This document shows positions 26,201 through 35,167 of a stretch of 44,239 nt of DNA, one piece after another (the first letter of the stretch is position 1; every line of letters begins with the position of its first letter). The notes below the pieces were generated by a model. That model was not told the DNA's origin and made no database searches. It saw nothing but the letters and a program-made list of their open reading frames with translations. Source of the DNA: Cesiribacter sp. SM1 (GTDB lineage Bacteria > Bacteroidota > Bacteroidia > Cytophagales > Cyclobacteriaceae); contig NZ_JAHXBU010000015.1 of NCBI RefSeq assembly GCF_020178975.1, positions 1 through 44,239 of the forward strand. The letters are read 5' to 3'. The translations under genes and the position numbers were made by a program.

Positions 26201-26997
26201 AAGATGAGATTGGCCTGCTGGTGCGGGAGTACAACCATATGCTGCTTAACCTGCAGGCAAGCAAGGAGGCGCTCTCGCGTTCTGAAAAAGAAAGCGCCTG
26301 GCGCGAAATGGCCAAGCAGGTGGCTCATGAGATCAAAAATCCGCTTACGCCCATGCGGCTTAGTCTGCAACACCTGAACCGCCGCCTGCAGCCTACCCTC
26401 GAGGATGGTGAAAAGGAAAAAGTAAACCGTTCGTTTCAGTCAATACTGGACCAGATCGATACCTTAAGCGACATTGCCACCAGCTTTTCGGCTTTTGCCA
26501 AAATGCCGGCACCAAGGCAGGAGCACTTCGATGTGGCTGCAGTGCTAAGCAGGGTGGTGCGCCTCTATACCAGCGATCAGCACTACCAGCTGGATGTGGA
26601 TATTCCGGAGGGTGCCTGGCTGGTGCAGGGTGATGAACAGCTTATGCAGCGTACTTTCAATAACCTGATCCTGAATGGTATACAGGCAGTGCCTTCCGAG
26701 CGGCAGCCGCATCTGCATATTGGCCTTTTTCCGGAAAACGGGCAAAAAGTTTTGATCAAAATAAAGGACAATGGTACAGGCATTGCAGAAACTATACGTA
26801 ATAAAGTATTTGTTCCTAACTTTAGTACAAAAAACAGCGGTTCCGGATTAGGCCTGGCCATTGCTAAAAGAGGAATAGAGCATGCCGGTGGCCGAATCTG
26901 GTTTGAGAGTAATACCGGCCAGCCTGCTGTGGATGGCTCAGATAACCGCCTCGAAGCAGGGACTACCTTCTTCATAGAACTGCCTTTGGTTAACTAA
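23299..26997 (+). CDS. Large NtrY-like sensor histidine kinase
   Basis: A ~1232-aa membrane kinase. An N-terminal helix (about 10-32) and a ~160-residue periplasmic region come first, then a block of seven or eight helices (about 200-460), a second periplasmic region (465-700), helices near 710-732 and 745-770, a third periplasmic sensor region (770-900) and a last helix near 913-938 leading into a HAMP-like linker. The kinase core has HEIKNPLTPM (His1010), NLILNGIQAVP (N box), IKDNGTGI (G1) and GSGLGLAIAKRGIEHAGG (G2), as in NtrY-type kinases. I chose ATG 23299 just after the DUF983 stop; ATG 23266 would add 11 residues. No response regulator is adjacent. The stop touches the next gene. Confidence 0.9.
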   Translation: MPRPLHLSRQLVPFLILLGGLLLWWGAVALAPEPHEKVSNTLQEESRKIEQRLQEVVSVLQDHAEQPFTYLPKKYTYPYYIYTNEQPWFWSDYHLLPSYSLLKSRQAVQFLNMPDGQFLAFQQEVIFDKQPFHIFMLLPLQSSLFEANGGQRYNPAVFSSAAFSLSATRQKGHKPVYLSSGNEPLFWLSLAAGYPRGYEGLLEVAAWLVLIGFLGVALVFWLRAYFSIGLSAQRFLVFAAAFMGTRMLMLALDLPHRIYPLTVFNPQYYASSSINPSLGDYLLNVLFLLGLFLMLWPRRNFLISRLEAVAGPRLLKIGAFVWVLSVLLLHYYLMGLLFYHAQFSLDITQNIEVTVLKVLAWSVVAIVSIVFFLLTHPFLNWLRSRTLERKDLVLIVSLLVLWSMLLVWISAISLLLLPALILYYLLYRQLTRRTPAPKLNYSLFIYLFGAAIVCALSAALALQNQRKTSLLAEKERLASQVLTERDLVGEYLLHEAAINIQNDPYIVNRFLSPLFSKEGIEQKIRRQYLSRYFDKYDTSIRLFGLGGYPLSNQYTASYFSLQQQAMAQGEPTDLEGLYRFSGEGVGDFSYKKFVPVYYQQTEIGYVLLESRLKRYQPRTVYPELFSSQQLTEPIFERSNYAVFVDGELRFDAGEFDYLHLFPQDLLAHEQLYREGVFTEDYHHYALRGEGSKVVVVSSPAQPLSVIYSNFSFLLLFMLFLITVYVVGYLLFKRLSVRYLNFTTKIQLYLNFAIFLPLLIITASTLSLISQSYRQETEQQFFDTAESISRGISELLHDFQQGYIDREMLSNNLDRIARYTETDIHLFDTRGVLQATSQPAIYQKNYLAPFINPHAQAEIVEQRHRQTILTETVGRLQYRSAYVAVRSNSNGQLLGIVSVPFFDSGYMLQRQLSAIFSNIVSIFATLFLVFLLLLYFFSKELTAPLRYIADRLRLISLTGKNEPLSWPTEDEIGLLVREYNHMLLNLQASKEALSRSEKESAWREMAKQVAHEIKNPLTPMRLSLQHLNRRLQPTLEDGEKEKVNRSFQSILDQIDTLSDIATSFSAFAKMPAPRQEHFDVAAVLSRVVRLYTSDQHYQLDVDIPEGAWLVQGDEQLMQRTFNNLILNGIQAVPSERQPHLHIGLFPENGQKVLIKIKDNGTGIAETIRNKVFVPNFSTKNSGSGLGLAIAKRGIEHAGGRIWFESNTGQPAVDGSDNRLEAGTTFFIELPLVN

Positions 26998-29900
26998 ATG
27001 CTTATAGTCAGGCTTTTGTGTTGCTTGTTGGCGCTTCCTCTGTTGGTGCATGCGCAAACAACAGAACAGGCAGCTGTGTGCCGCTGGCTTAAGCCTTCTG
27101 CAGAGCCTGTTCCCCTAGATAGCCTAAGTGTGCTCCCCAAAAGCATCAGCCTGAAAGGCTCAGATCTGGAGTGGCAGTATAATCCCTCTGATGGAACAAT
27201 ACAATTTACCGCTGCAGATTTTCCCGACTCGGTACTGATCTGTTATACCACACTGCCATACAGCCTGCACCAGCCTGTACAGCACAGAACACTGGCCGAG
27301 TATGATTCGCTGGCACCTTTTAAACTGCGTCCACGGGATAAAGGGGAGGTATGGCAGCAGGAAGAGCTCTTCAGCTCTGATGATATACAGAAAAGCGGCA
27401 GCATTAGCCGTGGCATTTCGTTTGGCAATACCCAGGATGTGTTTGTGCAGTCTGCACTCAACCTGCAGCTAGAGGGGAAGCTCACGGAAAAAATTGGTTT
27501 ACGTGCTTCCATTTCAGATCAGAATATACCGTTTCAGCCTGATGGCAATACCCAAAACCTGCAGGAATTCGATAAGGTATTTGTAGAACTTTATACCGAC
27601 AGCAGTTCTCTCATAGCAGGCGATTTGCAGATGCGCAATGCCAATGGCAGCTTTTTACGTTACCAGCGCAATGTACAGGGGCTGTCTTTCCGTACCCGTT
27701 CTTCCTGGCTTAGCAAAGGCTCCGGAGAAACCAGTGTATCTGCCGCAGCTGCACGCGGGCAGTTTAATGCAATAGAGCTGGAGCCTGTGGAAGGCATGCT
27801 GGGACCATACCGGCTGCAGGGTGCCAACGGCCAGGGCTATGCCATGGTGCTGGCCAATTCGGAGCGGGTGTTCCTGGATGGAAGGCTGCTGCAGCGTGGC
27901 TACCAGTACGATTATATCATTGATTACAACCTGGGCGAAATTTCCTTTACGCCCGGCACTATCATCACCCGCTACTCCCGCATCAGGGTAGAGTACGAGT
28001 ATGCCGACCAGCAATACAGGCGTGGCATAATGAGTGCCAGCCATACCCATGCAAAGGGTAGGTTTGAGTTCTTCAGTGGCTTTTACCAGGAAAAGGATAA
28101 CCGCTTTCAGCCCCTCTTTTTTGATCTTAATGAGCAGGACATGCTGCGGCTAAGTGAGGCTGGCGATACTTTTGAAAATCTCTGGGCTGAAGCCTCGGAT
28201 AGTGTTGGCTATGCAGAAGATTTGCTGCTCTACCAGCAGATAGACACTGTAGATGCAGATGGGCAGACCAGGCAAGTTTATGTATACAGCACCGATCCGG
28301 CTACTGCCCATTACCGGCTGGGCTTTACGCAGGTAGGGCAGGGCAGTGGCAATTATGAACTACAGGAAATTACCCCTTTGGGGAGGGTATATCGCTGGGT
28401 ATCTCCTGTAGGAGGCATACCCCAGGGCCAGTTTGAGCCGGTAAGGCTGCTGCAGGCTCCAAAAAAACGCCAGCTTGTTACAGGCGGAGGGAGCTACCGT
28501 ATTGGAAAGTTTGGAAAAATTTATACCGAATTGGCTATCTCTGAGTTTGATCAGAACCTGTTCAGCGAAATGGAGGAGCAGGATGATAAGGGGATGGCAG
28601 TAAAAGGTGGCTATGCACTGGACGGCCTGCCGGTTTTCTTTGATCCGGCCTGGCGTTGGAAAGCAGGGGTGGAGTATGAGCTGGCCAACCAGAGCTTTAC
28701 ACCGATTGATCGCTTCAGAACGGTAGAATACGATCGTTACTGGGGCCTGTTGCCCCAGCAGGGCTGGGGGGTGCAGCCGCTGCCTTATGGAAAAGATGAT
28801 CACCTCATCAGCCTGTGGGGTGGCATGGAAAAAGATGCCGGCAATAAACTTCATTATCGCTACCGCCACAGAAAAATGCCGGGCCTGGTGCAGGGATGGC
28901 AGCAGGAGATAGAGGGCGCTAAAACCCTTGGAATCTGGTCAGGTACTGCAGATCTGTTTCTGATGGAAAATCAGCAGGAGGAACTGCTCGTTAAGTGGCA
29001 GCGGCTGGTGCTGGATCAGAATCTTAACTTCAGGCATTTTGTGCCAGGCTACGCCTACAGCCATGAGCAGAATGTTTACCAGCAACCCCAGACAGATTCA
29101 GTACATACCTCTGCCCAGTACTTCCGGGAGCATCGTTTTTATGTGCGTAATCCTGCATCTTTTAACAGCCGCTACTTGCTGGAGTACAGCATACGGCAGG
29201 ATAAAGCCCCTGTGATGGGTGAAATGGAGGAAGCAAACGATGCGCAGCTGTTCAGGGCGCAGTGGTACACCAGCCCTGATTTGCCACAGCAATTAGGCTT
29301 TCAGATGAGCTACAGGCAAAGCAAAGCACTGTTAGACAGCCTGGCGGATAACGTTGAAGAACGTATCCTCACCGGCCAGCTGCAGTGGAACAGCCTGTTG
29401 TGGGATGGTGCCTTCAGGCAGCAACTTATTTATAGTGCAGGCAGTGGCAGGGAAATTAAACGGGATTATGTATATGTGAAAGTGCCTGCAGGACAGGGCA
29501 CACATGTGTGGCGCGATAATAACGGCGATGGGGAACCCCAGCTGGAAGAGTTTTTTGAAGCCGTGCTGCCCGACGAAAAGATTTACATTCGCCTGTTGAT
29601 ACCCAGCAATGAACTAACCCAGGCCTATAGTTCCGAATTACAGTACAGGCTCTCCCTTAACGGGCCTGTGGCCTGGCGTGAAAAAAAAGGGATGCTTAGG
29701 TTGCTGCATCCGTTTTCTGCTACCTTAAGCCTGCGCCTGAACCAGAAGTTAACTGAAGGATCTAACTGGGAACGCTTTTTACCAGCCTCCGCAGGTCTCT
29801 CCGAAGCCGGTTTATTACACCGCAGGCAACAGTGGCAGGTAAATGTTTTCTATAACCGCAGCAATCCGGTATGGGGAATTGAAGGTGGTTTTCATCAGAA

Positions 29901-30471
29901 CACCCGAAAGCAGTTGCTGAGCAACGGTTATGAAATTGGCGACCACGTACAATACCACCTTACAGCCCGCCGTAGCTTTACCCGCACCTGGAACATTGAA
30001 CTGCAGACAAATGTGGGCGAGCAGGAAGATTTATCTGACTTTCTTAAGACCCAGCAATATGATGTACACTTCTGGGGCCTGGCACCAAAGCTAACCTGGC
30101 GGCCCCTGCAGCAGCTGGAGCTTGACCTTAGCGGAAGGCTGATTCAGAAAGAGAACAGGCTGTGGCAGGAAGAACAGGAGCAGGCAAAGGTTCAGGAGCT
30201 GGCCCTGGGTTTTCTGGTGAGCCGCCAGCTTACCACCTCCATCCGCGGGCAAGTGCGCCTGGTGCAGATCGATTATGCAGGAAGTACCAATACCCCGGTG
30301 AGCTATGCACTGCTGGAGGCGCTTCGGCCTGGTAATAACTGGACCTGGAATCTGCAGCTGCAGCAGCGTGTGATGAGAGGCCTTATGCTCAACATAGTGT
30401 ATGATGGCCGCAGCTCTGAAAATACTGTAGTTGTGCATACCGGCCGCATGATGCTTAGGGCCATGTTTTAA
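26998..30471 (+). CDS. Large predicted outer-membrane beta-barrel protein, function unknown
   Basis: A 1157-aa protein with a signal peptide (about 1-19, LLVHAQ). The region around 120-210 is a conserved Bacteroidota block (SGSISRGISFGNTQDVFVQSALNLQLEGKLTEKIGLRASISDQNIPFQPDGNTQ...). From ~220 onward alternating aromatic and polar residues in short strands, rich in Gln, Trp and Tyr, suggest a large outer-membrane barrel. A DNNGDGEPQLEEFFEA segment near 840 resembles a calcium-binding loop. It ends in a strand with a terminal Phe (MMLRAMF), typical of barrels. The ATG follows the kinase stop with no gap, so the two are probably coupled. The function is not known to me. Confidence 0.78.
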   Translation: MLIVRLLCCLLALPLLVHAQTTEQAAVCRWLKPSAEPVPLDSLSVLPKSISLKGSDLEWQYNPSDGTIQFTAADFPDSVLICYTTLPYSLHQPVQHRTLAEYDSLAPFKLRPRDKGEVWQQEELFSSDDIQKSGSISRGISFGNTQDVFVQSALNLQLEGKLTEKIGLRASISDQNIPFQPDGNTQNLQEFDKVFVELYTDSSSLIAGDLQMRNANGSFLRYQRNVQGLSFRTRSSWLSKGSGETSVSAAAARGQFNAIELEPVEGMLGPYRLQGANGQGYAMVLANSERVFLDGRLLQRGYQYDYIIDYNLGEISFTPGTIITRYSRIRVEYEYADQQYRRGIMSASHTHAKGRFEFFSGFYQEKDNRFQPLFFDLNEQDMLRLSEAGDTFENLWAEASDSVGYAEDLLLYQQIDTVDADGQTRQVYVYSTDPATAHYRLGFTQVGQGSGNYELQEITPLGRVYRWVSPVGGIPQGQFEPVRLLQAPKKRQLVTGGGSYRIGKFGKIYTELAISEFDQNLFSEMEEQDDKGMAVKGGYALDGLPVFFDPAWRWKAGVEYELANQSFTPIDRFRTVEYDRYWGLLPQQGWGVQPLPYGKDDHLISLWGGMEKDAGNKLHYRYRHRKMPGLVQGWQQEIEGAKTLGIWSGTADLFLMENQQEELLVKWQRLVLDQNLNFRHFVPGYAYSHEQNVYQQPQTDSVHTSAQYFREHRFYVRNPASFNSRYLLEYSIRQDKAPVMGEMEEANDAQLFRAQWYTSPDLPQQLGFQMSYRQSKALLDSLADNVEERILTGQLQWNSLLWDGAFRQQLIYSAGSGREIKRDYVYVKVPAGQGTHVWRDNNGDGEPQLEEFFEAVLPDEKIYIRLLIPSNELTQAYSSELQYRLSLNGPVAWREKKGMLRLLHPFSATLSLRLNQKLTEGSNWERFLPASAGLSEAGLLHRRQQWQVNVFYNRSNPVWGIEGGFHQNTRKQLLSNGYEIGDHVQYHLTARRSFTRTWNIELQTNVGEQEDLSDFLKTQQYDVHFWGLAPKLTWRPLQQLELDLSGRLIQKENRLWQEEQEQAKVQELALGFLVSRQLTTSIRGQVRLVQIDYAGSTNTPVSYALLEALRPGNNWTWNLQLQQRVMRGLMLNIVYDGRSSENTVVVHTGRMMLRAMF

Positions 30472-30486
30472 GCTGTGCTGGGTCAA

Positions 30487-30532
30487 AAAGCATAAAGCCA
30501 CAGACCGATTACGGCCAGTGGCTTTATGCTTT
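30487..30532. terminator. Bidirectional terminator between convergent genes
   Basis: A perfect 15-bp inverted repeat (30487-30501 and 30518-30532) encloses a 16-bp loop. On the minus strand the stem is followed by TTTTTG, so it would terminate the ABC transporter transcript well. On the plus strand the T run is short (TTTG). It lies between the stop codons of the barrel protein and the MlaF-like gene. Confidence 0.85.
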
Positions 30533-30561
30533 GAAATGGTGATATGCTTTAAATTGTGTAG

Positions 30562-31326
30562 CTAAGCTGCACTATCTTCACTCTTTTTATAGGATTTTGC
30601 CAGCTTGTTGGCAAACACAAACTCATTGAGCTCGGGAACATCGGTGCTTAGGATCTGGTCTTTGCTGCCTTCCCACAGCTTTCTGCCTTTGTAGAGGTAA
30701 ATAATGTGGTCGCCAATACCCATCACAGAGTTCATGTCGTGGGTTACTACCACGGTGGTAATGTTTAGCTCCTTGGTAATTTCTGCAATAAGGTCATCAA
30801 TCACAATAGAGGTTTGGGGATCAAGACCACTGTTGGGTTCATCCACAAAAAGGTATTTTACATCATCAACAATAGCCCGGGCAATGCCCACCCTTTTTTT
30901 CATACCACCGCTTATTTCAGATGGCATTTTTTTATTGGCATTTTCAAGGCCCACACGTTCCAGGCACCAGTTTACCCGGTCAATCTTTTCCTTAGGGCTC
31001 AACCCACTCTTCAGGTTTAAGGGAAACATCACATTCTGCTCCACCGTCATGGAATCAAAAAGTGCCCCTCCCTGAAAAAGCATGCCAATGTCCTGTCGTA
31101 TTTCTGTTCTGAGATCTTTATCGCCCTTGCTGAAGTTACGGCCATGATAAAGTATGTCGCCCTGGTCGGGCTCTATCAGGCCCACAATTATTTTAAGCAG
31201 TACACTTTTACCAGTACCGCTGGAGCCAATGATCAGATTGGTTTTACCAGTTTTAAACTCACCGCTTACACCCAGTAAAATTTCTTTGCCATCAAAGCTC
31301 TTTTTAATATTCCTGAATTCAATCAT
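30562..31326 (-). CDS. MlaF-type lipid ABC transporter ATP-binding protein
   Basis: A ~254-aa ABC ATPase with Walker A GSSGTGKS, signature SGGMKKRVGIARAI, Walker B YLFVDEPNSGLDP and switch VVVTHDMNSV. The sequence is of the Mla/Mce-associated type, which moves phospholipids between the membranes to keep the outer membrane asymmetric. I chose the ATG at 31326 (MIEFRNIKKSF), which fits the family; a longer frame starts at 31359. It is transcribed with the permease gene from the right. No MCE substrate-binding protein gene is in this window. Confidence 0.92.
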   Translation of the reverse strand: MIEFRNIKKSFDGKEILLGVSGEFKTGKTNLIIGSSGTGKSVLLKIIVGLIEPDQGDILYHGRNFSKGDKDLRTEIRQDIGMLFQGGALFDSMTVEQNVMFPLNLKSGLSPKEKIDRVNWCLERVGLENANKKMPSEISGGMKKRVGIARAIVDDVKYLFVDEPNSGLDPQTSIVIDDLIAEITKELNITTVVVTHDMNSVMGIGDHIIYLYKGRKLWEGSKDQILSTDVPELNEFVFANKLAKSYKKSEDSAA

Positions 31327-31365
31327 AATCAATGCGTATAAAACGCTAAACGAAAGCAAGTAGTA

Positions 31366-32097
31366 TTAGTTGAGGAGCAGCTCTGCCAGCAGGTAATCGG
31401 CCAGTAGAATGGCAATACAGGAGCTGGTAACGGCACGGGTGCTGCTTTCGCCTACCTCCAGTGCACCACCTTCGGTATAAAAACCTTTATAGGCAGAGAT
31501 AGAAGCAACCAGAAAGGCAAATACCACCGATTTAATGAGCATGAAAGTAACCGTAAACTCATTGAAACCAAAGCGAATACCATAGATATAGTCCTGTGCC
31601 GAAGAAAGTCCGCTTAGGGTAGCTGCCATAAAACCGCCATACAGCGAAAGAAACGCAGCCAGGATCACCAGCAGTGGGTACATGATCATACTGGCAAATA
31701 TCTTTGGCAGTACCAGGTAGCTTACCGAGTTTACACCCATTACTTCAAGCGCATCAATCTGGTCGGTAATGCGCATGGTGCCCAGCTGGCTGGCTATTTT
31801 AGAACCAACCTTACCTGCAAAAACAATGGCAGTAATGGTAGGAGCCAGTTCCAGAATGGTCATGTCCCGAACAATATTACCAATGATATAGTCTTCGATA
31901 AGCGGGCTTACTATATTATAAGCTGTTTGCACCGCCGTTACCGCCCCGATAAAGGTAGAGACAATAGCAACAATAAAAACCGAGTTAACTCCTACGCTGA
32001 TAGATTCATCGATGAACAGACGTATATAGGTGCGGAACGATTCCATGTTGTTGAACATAGAACCTAAAAATATAACATAACGCCCGAGCGATTTCAT
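31366..32097 (-). CDS. MlaE-type lipid ABC transporter permease
   Basis: A ~243-aa permease with five helices and the MlaE/DUF140 signature SQLGTMRITDQIDALEVMGVN near residue 115. It partners with the ATPase encoded 39 bp downstream. I chose the ATG at 32097 (MKSLGRYVIFLG); the open frame extends 30 codons further but would run into the start of the divergent SDR gene. The divergent start codons are about 77 bp apart, so the two promoters share this spacer. Confidence 0.92.
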   Translation of the reverse strand: MKSLGRYVIFLGSMFNNMESFRTYIRLFIDESISVGVNSVFIVAIVSTFIGAVTAVQTAYNIVSPLIEDYIIGNIVRDMTILELAPTITAIVFAGKVGSKIASQLGTMRITDQIDALEVMGVNSVSYLVLPKIFASMIMYPLLVILAAFLSLYGGFMAATLSGLSSAQDYIYGIRFGFNEFTVTFMLIKSVVFAFLVASISAYKGFYTEGGALEVGESSTRAVTSSCIAILLADYLLAELLLN

Positions 32098-32174
32098 GCA
32101 GCCTATGGGTAGTTTGGGTACGAAAATACAATTATCCACTAAAAATACTTGAAAAGCCCGTATATTTCGAAAAA

Positions 32175-32900
32175 ATGAGCCATACAAGAGATAAAGGTTT
32201 GGTAGTGATTACCGGCGGTACCAAAGGCATTGGCCGCGCCCTGACAGAACGCTTCTACCGGGAAGGTTATTCAGTTATTACCTGCAGCCGCAGCTCTGAA
32301 GATCTGCAGCACCTTAAAGCGGAATTAACGGCTGAACATGCTGAAAACAGCATATACGTGCATGCAGCAGACCTTAGTAAAAAAGAAGATACGGTAGCCT
32401 TTGCAGATGCAGTTAAAGCACTTGCGCTGCCTGTTGATATCCTGATCAATAATACCGGTATATTTGTGCCGGGGCAGGTGCAGACAGAGGAAGAAGGGGT
32501 GCTGGAACGTACCATGGAAACCAATGTATACAGTGCATACCACCTTACCCGCAGGCTATTGCCCCTGATGCTAAGCAGGAAACAGGGGCATATATTTAAT
32601 ATGTGTTCTACTGCAAGTATCACAGCCTATACTAATGGAGGTTCTTACTGTATCAGTAAATATGCGCTGCTGGGCTTTTCCAAAGTTTTACGCGAGGAGC
32701 TAAAGGAGCAGGGCATACGAGTTACCGCTGTGCTGCCTGGTGCTACGCTAACGGCCAGCTGGGAGGGTGTAGATATGCCGGAAGAACGTTTCATGAAGCC
32801 GGAAGACATAGCAGACCTGCTATGGGCAACCTGGCTGCTTAGCGGCCGCAGTGTAGTAGAAGAAATACTCATCAGGCCACAGCTGGGAGATATTGGCTAA
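32175..32900 (+). CDS. Short-chain dehydrogenase/reductase
   Basis: A 241-aa classical SDR. The NAD(P)-binding TGGTKGIG motif is at about 14-21, NNTG near 93, the catalytic Ser in CSTASIT near 143 and YCISK (Tyr and Lys) near 155-160. The substrate is unknown. The Arg-containing CSRSSED segment after the second strand suggests NADPH preference, which is inference. It is followed 67 bp later by ispG on the same strand but no functional link is visible. Confidence 0.9.
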   Translation: MSHTRDKGLVVITGGTKGIGRALTERFYREGYSVITCSRSSEDLQHLKAELTAEHAENSIYVHAADLSKKEDTVAFADAVKALALPVDILINNTGIFVPGQVQTEEEGVLERTMETNVYSAYHLTRRLLPLMLSRKQGHIFNMCSTASITAYTNGGSYCISKYALLGFSKVLREELKEQGIRVTAVLPGATLTASWEGVDMPEERFMKPEDIADLLWATWLLSGRSVVEEILIRPQLGDIG

Positions 32901-32967
32901 CAGCCGAACCCCCTGCAACCCTCTTTTGTTCTAAAGAAGTTAACCTTATAAAGCTGCTGCCAGCAAT

Positions 32968-34971
32968 ATGAATACAGCAGAAAATCAATTTCAGCAACTG
33001 AAACAATACTGCAACAGCCTTACCGCTTACAGCCGCCGGCTTAGTCGTGAGGTATACATTGGCGATTTGCCCATGGGCGGTCTTAACCCAATCAGGGTGC
33101 AGTCCATGACCACCATCGATACCATGGATACCAGGGGGAGCGTAGAGCAAACCATTCGTATGGTAGAGGCCGGTTGTGAATATGTACGTATCACAGCGCC
33201 AAGTCTTAAGGAAGCCCAGAACCTGGGGGAGATCAGGAAAGAACTGCGCAGGCGGGGCTACACTGTTCCGCTTATTGCCGATATACACTTTACCCCGAAT
33301 GCTGCAGAGCTTGCTGCACGCCTGGTAGAAAAGGTGCGTATCAACCCGGGCAATTACGTTGATAAAAAGAAGTTCGATATAGTAGAATATACCGATGCAG
33401 AATATGGGCTTGAACTGGAGCGTATCCGCGAAAAGTTTATTCCGCTGATTAAGATCTGCAAGGAGCATGGCACTGCCATGCGTATCGGCACCAACCACGG
33501 CAGCCTTTCCGACAGGATCATGAGCCGCTATGGCGATACGCCGCTGGGCATGGTGGAGTCGGCACTGGAATTTCTGCGCATTTGCGAGGAATTCAACTAT
33601 TATGATATTGTACTTTCCATGAAAGCCAGCAATACACAAGTAATGGTACAGGCCTACCGTTTGCTGGTTCAGAAGCTGGAAGAGGAGGGACTGCAGCCTT
33701 ACCCGCTGCACCTGGGTGTAACAGAAGCTGGCGAAGGAGAAGATGGTCGTATAAAATCTGCCGTTGGCATCGGAACCCTGCTGGAGGATGGCCTGGGAGA
33801 TACGGTAAGGGTCTCGCTTACCGAAGAGCCTGAAGCCGAAGCACCCGTGGCGGCTGCCCTGATCAATCGCTATAATAATCGGAGTGGGCACCGGGCTATT
33901 GAGCCGGTTCAGCAAATTCCAATTGATCCGTTTAGCTACCACCGACGCGAAACACGGCAGGCCGGGAATATTGGCGGCGGCCAGGTGCCCCGTGTAATAG
34001 CAGATCTTAGCGCGCTAGGCAGTATTGAGATGAAGGACCTGAAATCGATAGGCCATTTTTACCTGCCGGAGCTTGATAAGTGGAAGATGAACGACCTTGG
34101 TGCAGACTATGTATACAGTGGTAACCAGGCCATTCCATTTATGCTGCCCAATGGCCTGAGGGAGATCCTGAATTTTGAAGTATGGCAGAAGCAAAGTGAT
34201 CAAAAAACCTGCTATCCGCTCTTTAGTGCCACTCAATTTCTGCAAGGGGAGCATGTAGGGCATCCGGAGCTTAACTTTGTGCGGCTGAATGCAGCCGAAA
34301 CAACAGAAAAACTGCTGGCCCGCCTGAGGGAAGATAAAACAGCTGTAATTTTACTTGAAACAGACAATGAGCACGCTATGGCTGCCCTGCGTCGTTTCTT
34401 CTTTAAACTTATAGAGGCAGGGGTAGATGCACCAGTGATCGTACACCGTACTTACAGAGGGCTTAGTTCTGATGAACTGCAGCTTTATGCGGCTACCGAT
34501 GTTGGTGGTTTGCTGATTGATGGCCTTGGCGATGGCATTATATTAAGCCTTGTAAAGGGAACAGAATATGCGCCTGGCGAAAAGCAGCAGGAAATTAAAA
34601 CCCTCAACAGCTTAAGCTTTGGCATTTTGCAGGCAGCCCGTACCCGCATGACCAAAACAGAGTATATCAGCTGCCCCAGCTGCGGCCGTACGCTATTTGA
34701 TCTGCAGGAAACCACAGCCATGATTCGTAAACGGACTGACCACCTGAAAGGGGTGAAAATCGGCATCATGGGTTGTATTGTAAATGGCCCCGGAGAGATG
34801 GCAGATGCCGATTATGGCTACGTTGGGAGCGGAAAAGGAAAGATAACGCTCTACCGCGGACAGGAGGTAGTGAAGCGGAACGTTCCCTCTGAGAAAGCTG
34901 TTGATGAGTTAATAGGGCTGATCCGCGAAGACGGACGCTGGCTGGAGCCCGCAATCATAGATTACGCATAG
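32968..34971 (+). CDS. ispG: 4-hydroxy-3-methylbut-2-enyl diphosphate synthase, long form
   Basis: The MEP-pathway enzyme converts MEcPP to HMBPP with a [4Fe-4S] cluster. The N-terminal TIM-barrel contains GGLNPIRVQSMT and PLIADIHF...KVRINPGNY. The C-terminal part has CPSC (Cys569, Cys572) and GCIVNGPGE (Cys603, Glu610), the three Cys plus Glu cluster ligands. At 667 aa it is far longer than the E. coli enzyme (about 370 aa). The extra ~270 residues lie between the barrel and the cluster domain, as in plant and other Bacteroidota IspG. Isoprenoids feed menaquinone and undecaprenyl phosphate used elsewhere in the window. Confidence 0.96.
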   Translation: MNTAENQFQQLKQYCNSLTAYSRRLSREVYIGDLPMGGLNPIRVQSMTTIDTMDTRGSVEQTIRMVEAGCEYVRITAPSLKEAQNLGEIRKELRRRGYTVPLIADIHFTPNAAELAARLVEKVRINPGNYVDKKKFDIVEYTDAEYGLELERIREKFIPLIKICKEHGTAMRIGTNHGSLSDRIMSRYGDTPLGMVESALEFLRICEEFNYYDIVLSMKASNTQVMVQAYRLLVQKLEEEGLQPYPLHLGVTEAGEGEDGRIKSAVGIGTLLEDGLGDTVRVSLTEEPEAEAPVAAALINRYNNRSGHRAIEPVQQIPIDPFSYHRRETRQAGNIGGGQVPRVIADLSALGSIEMKDLKSIGHFYLPELDKWKMNDLGADYVYSGNQAIPFMLPNGLREILNFEVWQKQSDQKTCYPLFSATQFLQGEHVGHPELNFVRLNAAETTEKLLARLREDKTAVILLETDNEHAMAALRRFFFKLIEAGVDAPVIVHRTYRGLSSDELQLYAATDVGGLLIDGLGDGIILSLVKGTEYAPGEKQQEIKTLNSLSFGILQAARTRMTKTEYISCPSCGRTLFDLQETTAMIRKRTDHLKGVKIGIMGCIVNGPGEMADADYGYVGSGKGKITLYRGQEVVKRNVPSEKAVDELIGLIREDGRWLEPAIIDYA

Positions 34972-34975
34972 CTTT

Positions 34976-35167
34976 ATGAAGAAACAAAACGAACAAAGCT
35001 GGCGCGATTATTTCGCGTTGGGCGAGGTGATGGGATACTTCTTTCGTAAGAAAGACCCAAACCGTCCAAATAATTTTAACATTCGCATGATGCATGGCAT
35101 CAATAAAATAAGCATCCTCATGTTTCTGGCAGGGGTGATTTTCATGATCTTAAAGCGGGTACTCTAA
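34976..35167 (+). CDS. Small conserved membrane protein
   Basis: A 63-aa protein with a polar N-terminus containing NEQSWRDYFALGEVMGYFFRKKDPNRPNNFNIRMMHGINKIS, then a single C-terminal helix (about 46-61). It starts 4 bp after the ispG stop, which suggests co-translation. The composition and conserved-looking basic/aromatic motif imply a real gene. The function is not recognised. The last three codons are inside the following terminator stem. Confidence 0.75.
   Translation: MKKQNEQSWRDYFALGEVMGYFFRKKDPNRPNNFNIRMMHGINKISILMFLAGVIFMILKRVL

Noticed and set aside
32098-32187. 30-residue N-terminal extension of the MlaE-like permease
   Set aside because: It would overlap the divergent SDR start codon and is not part of the MlaE family.
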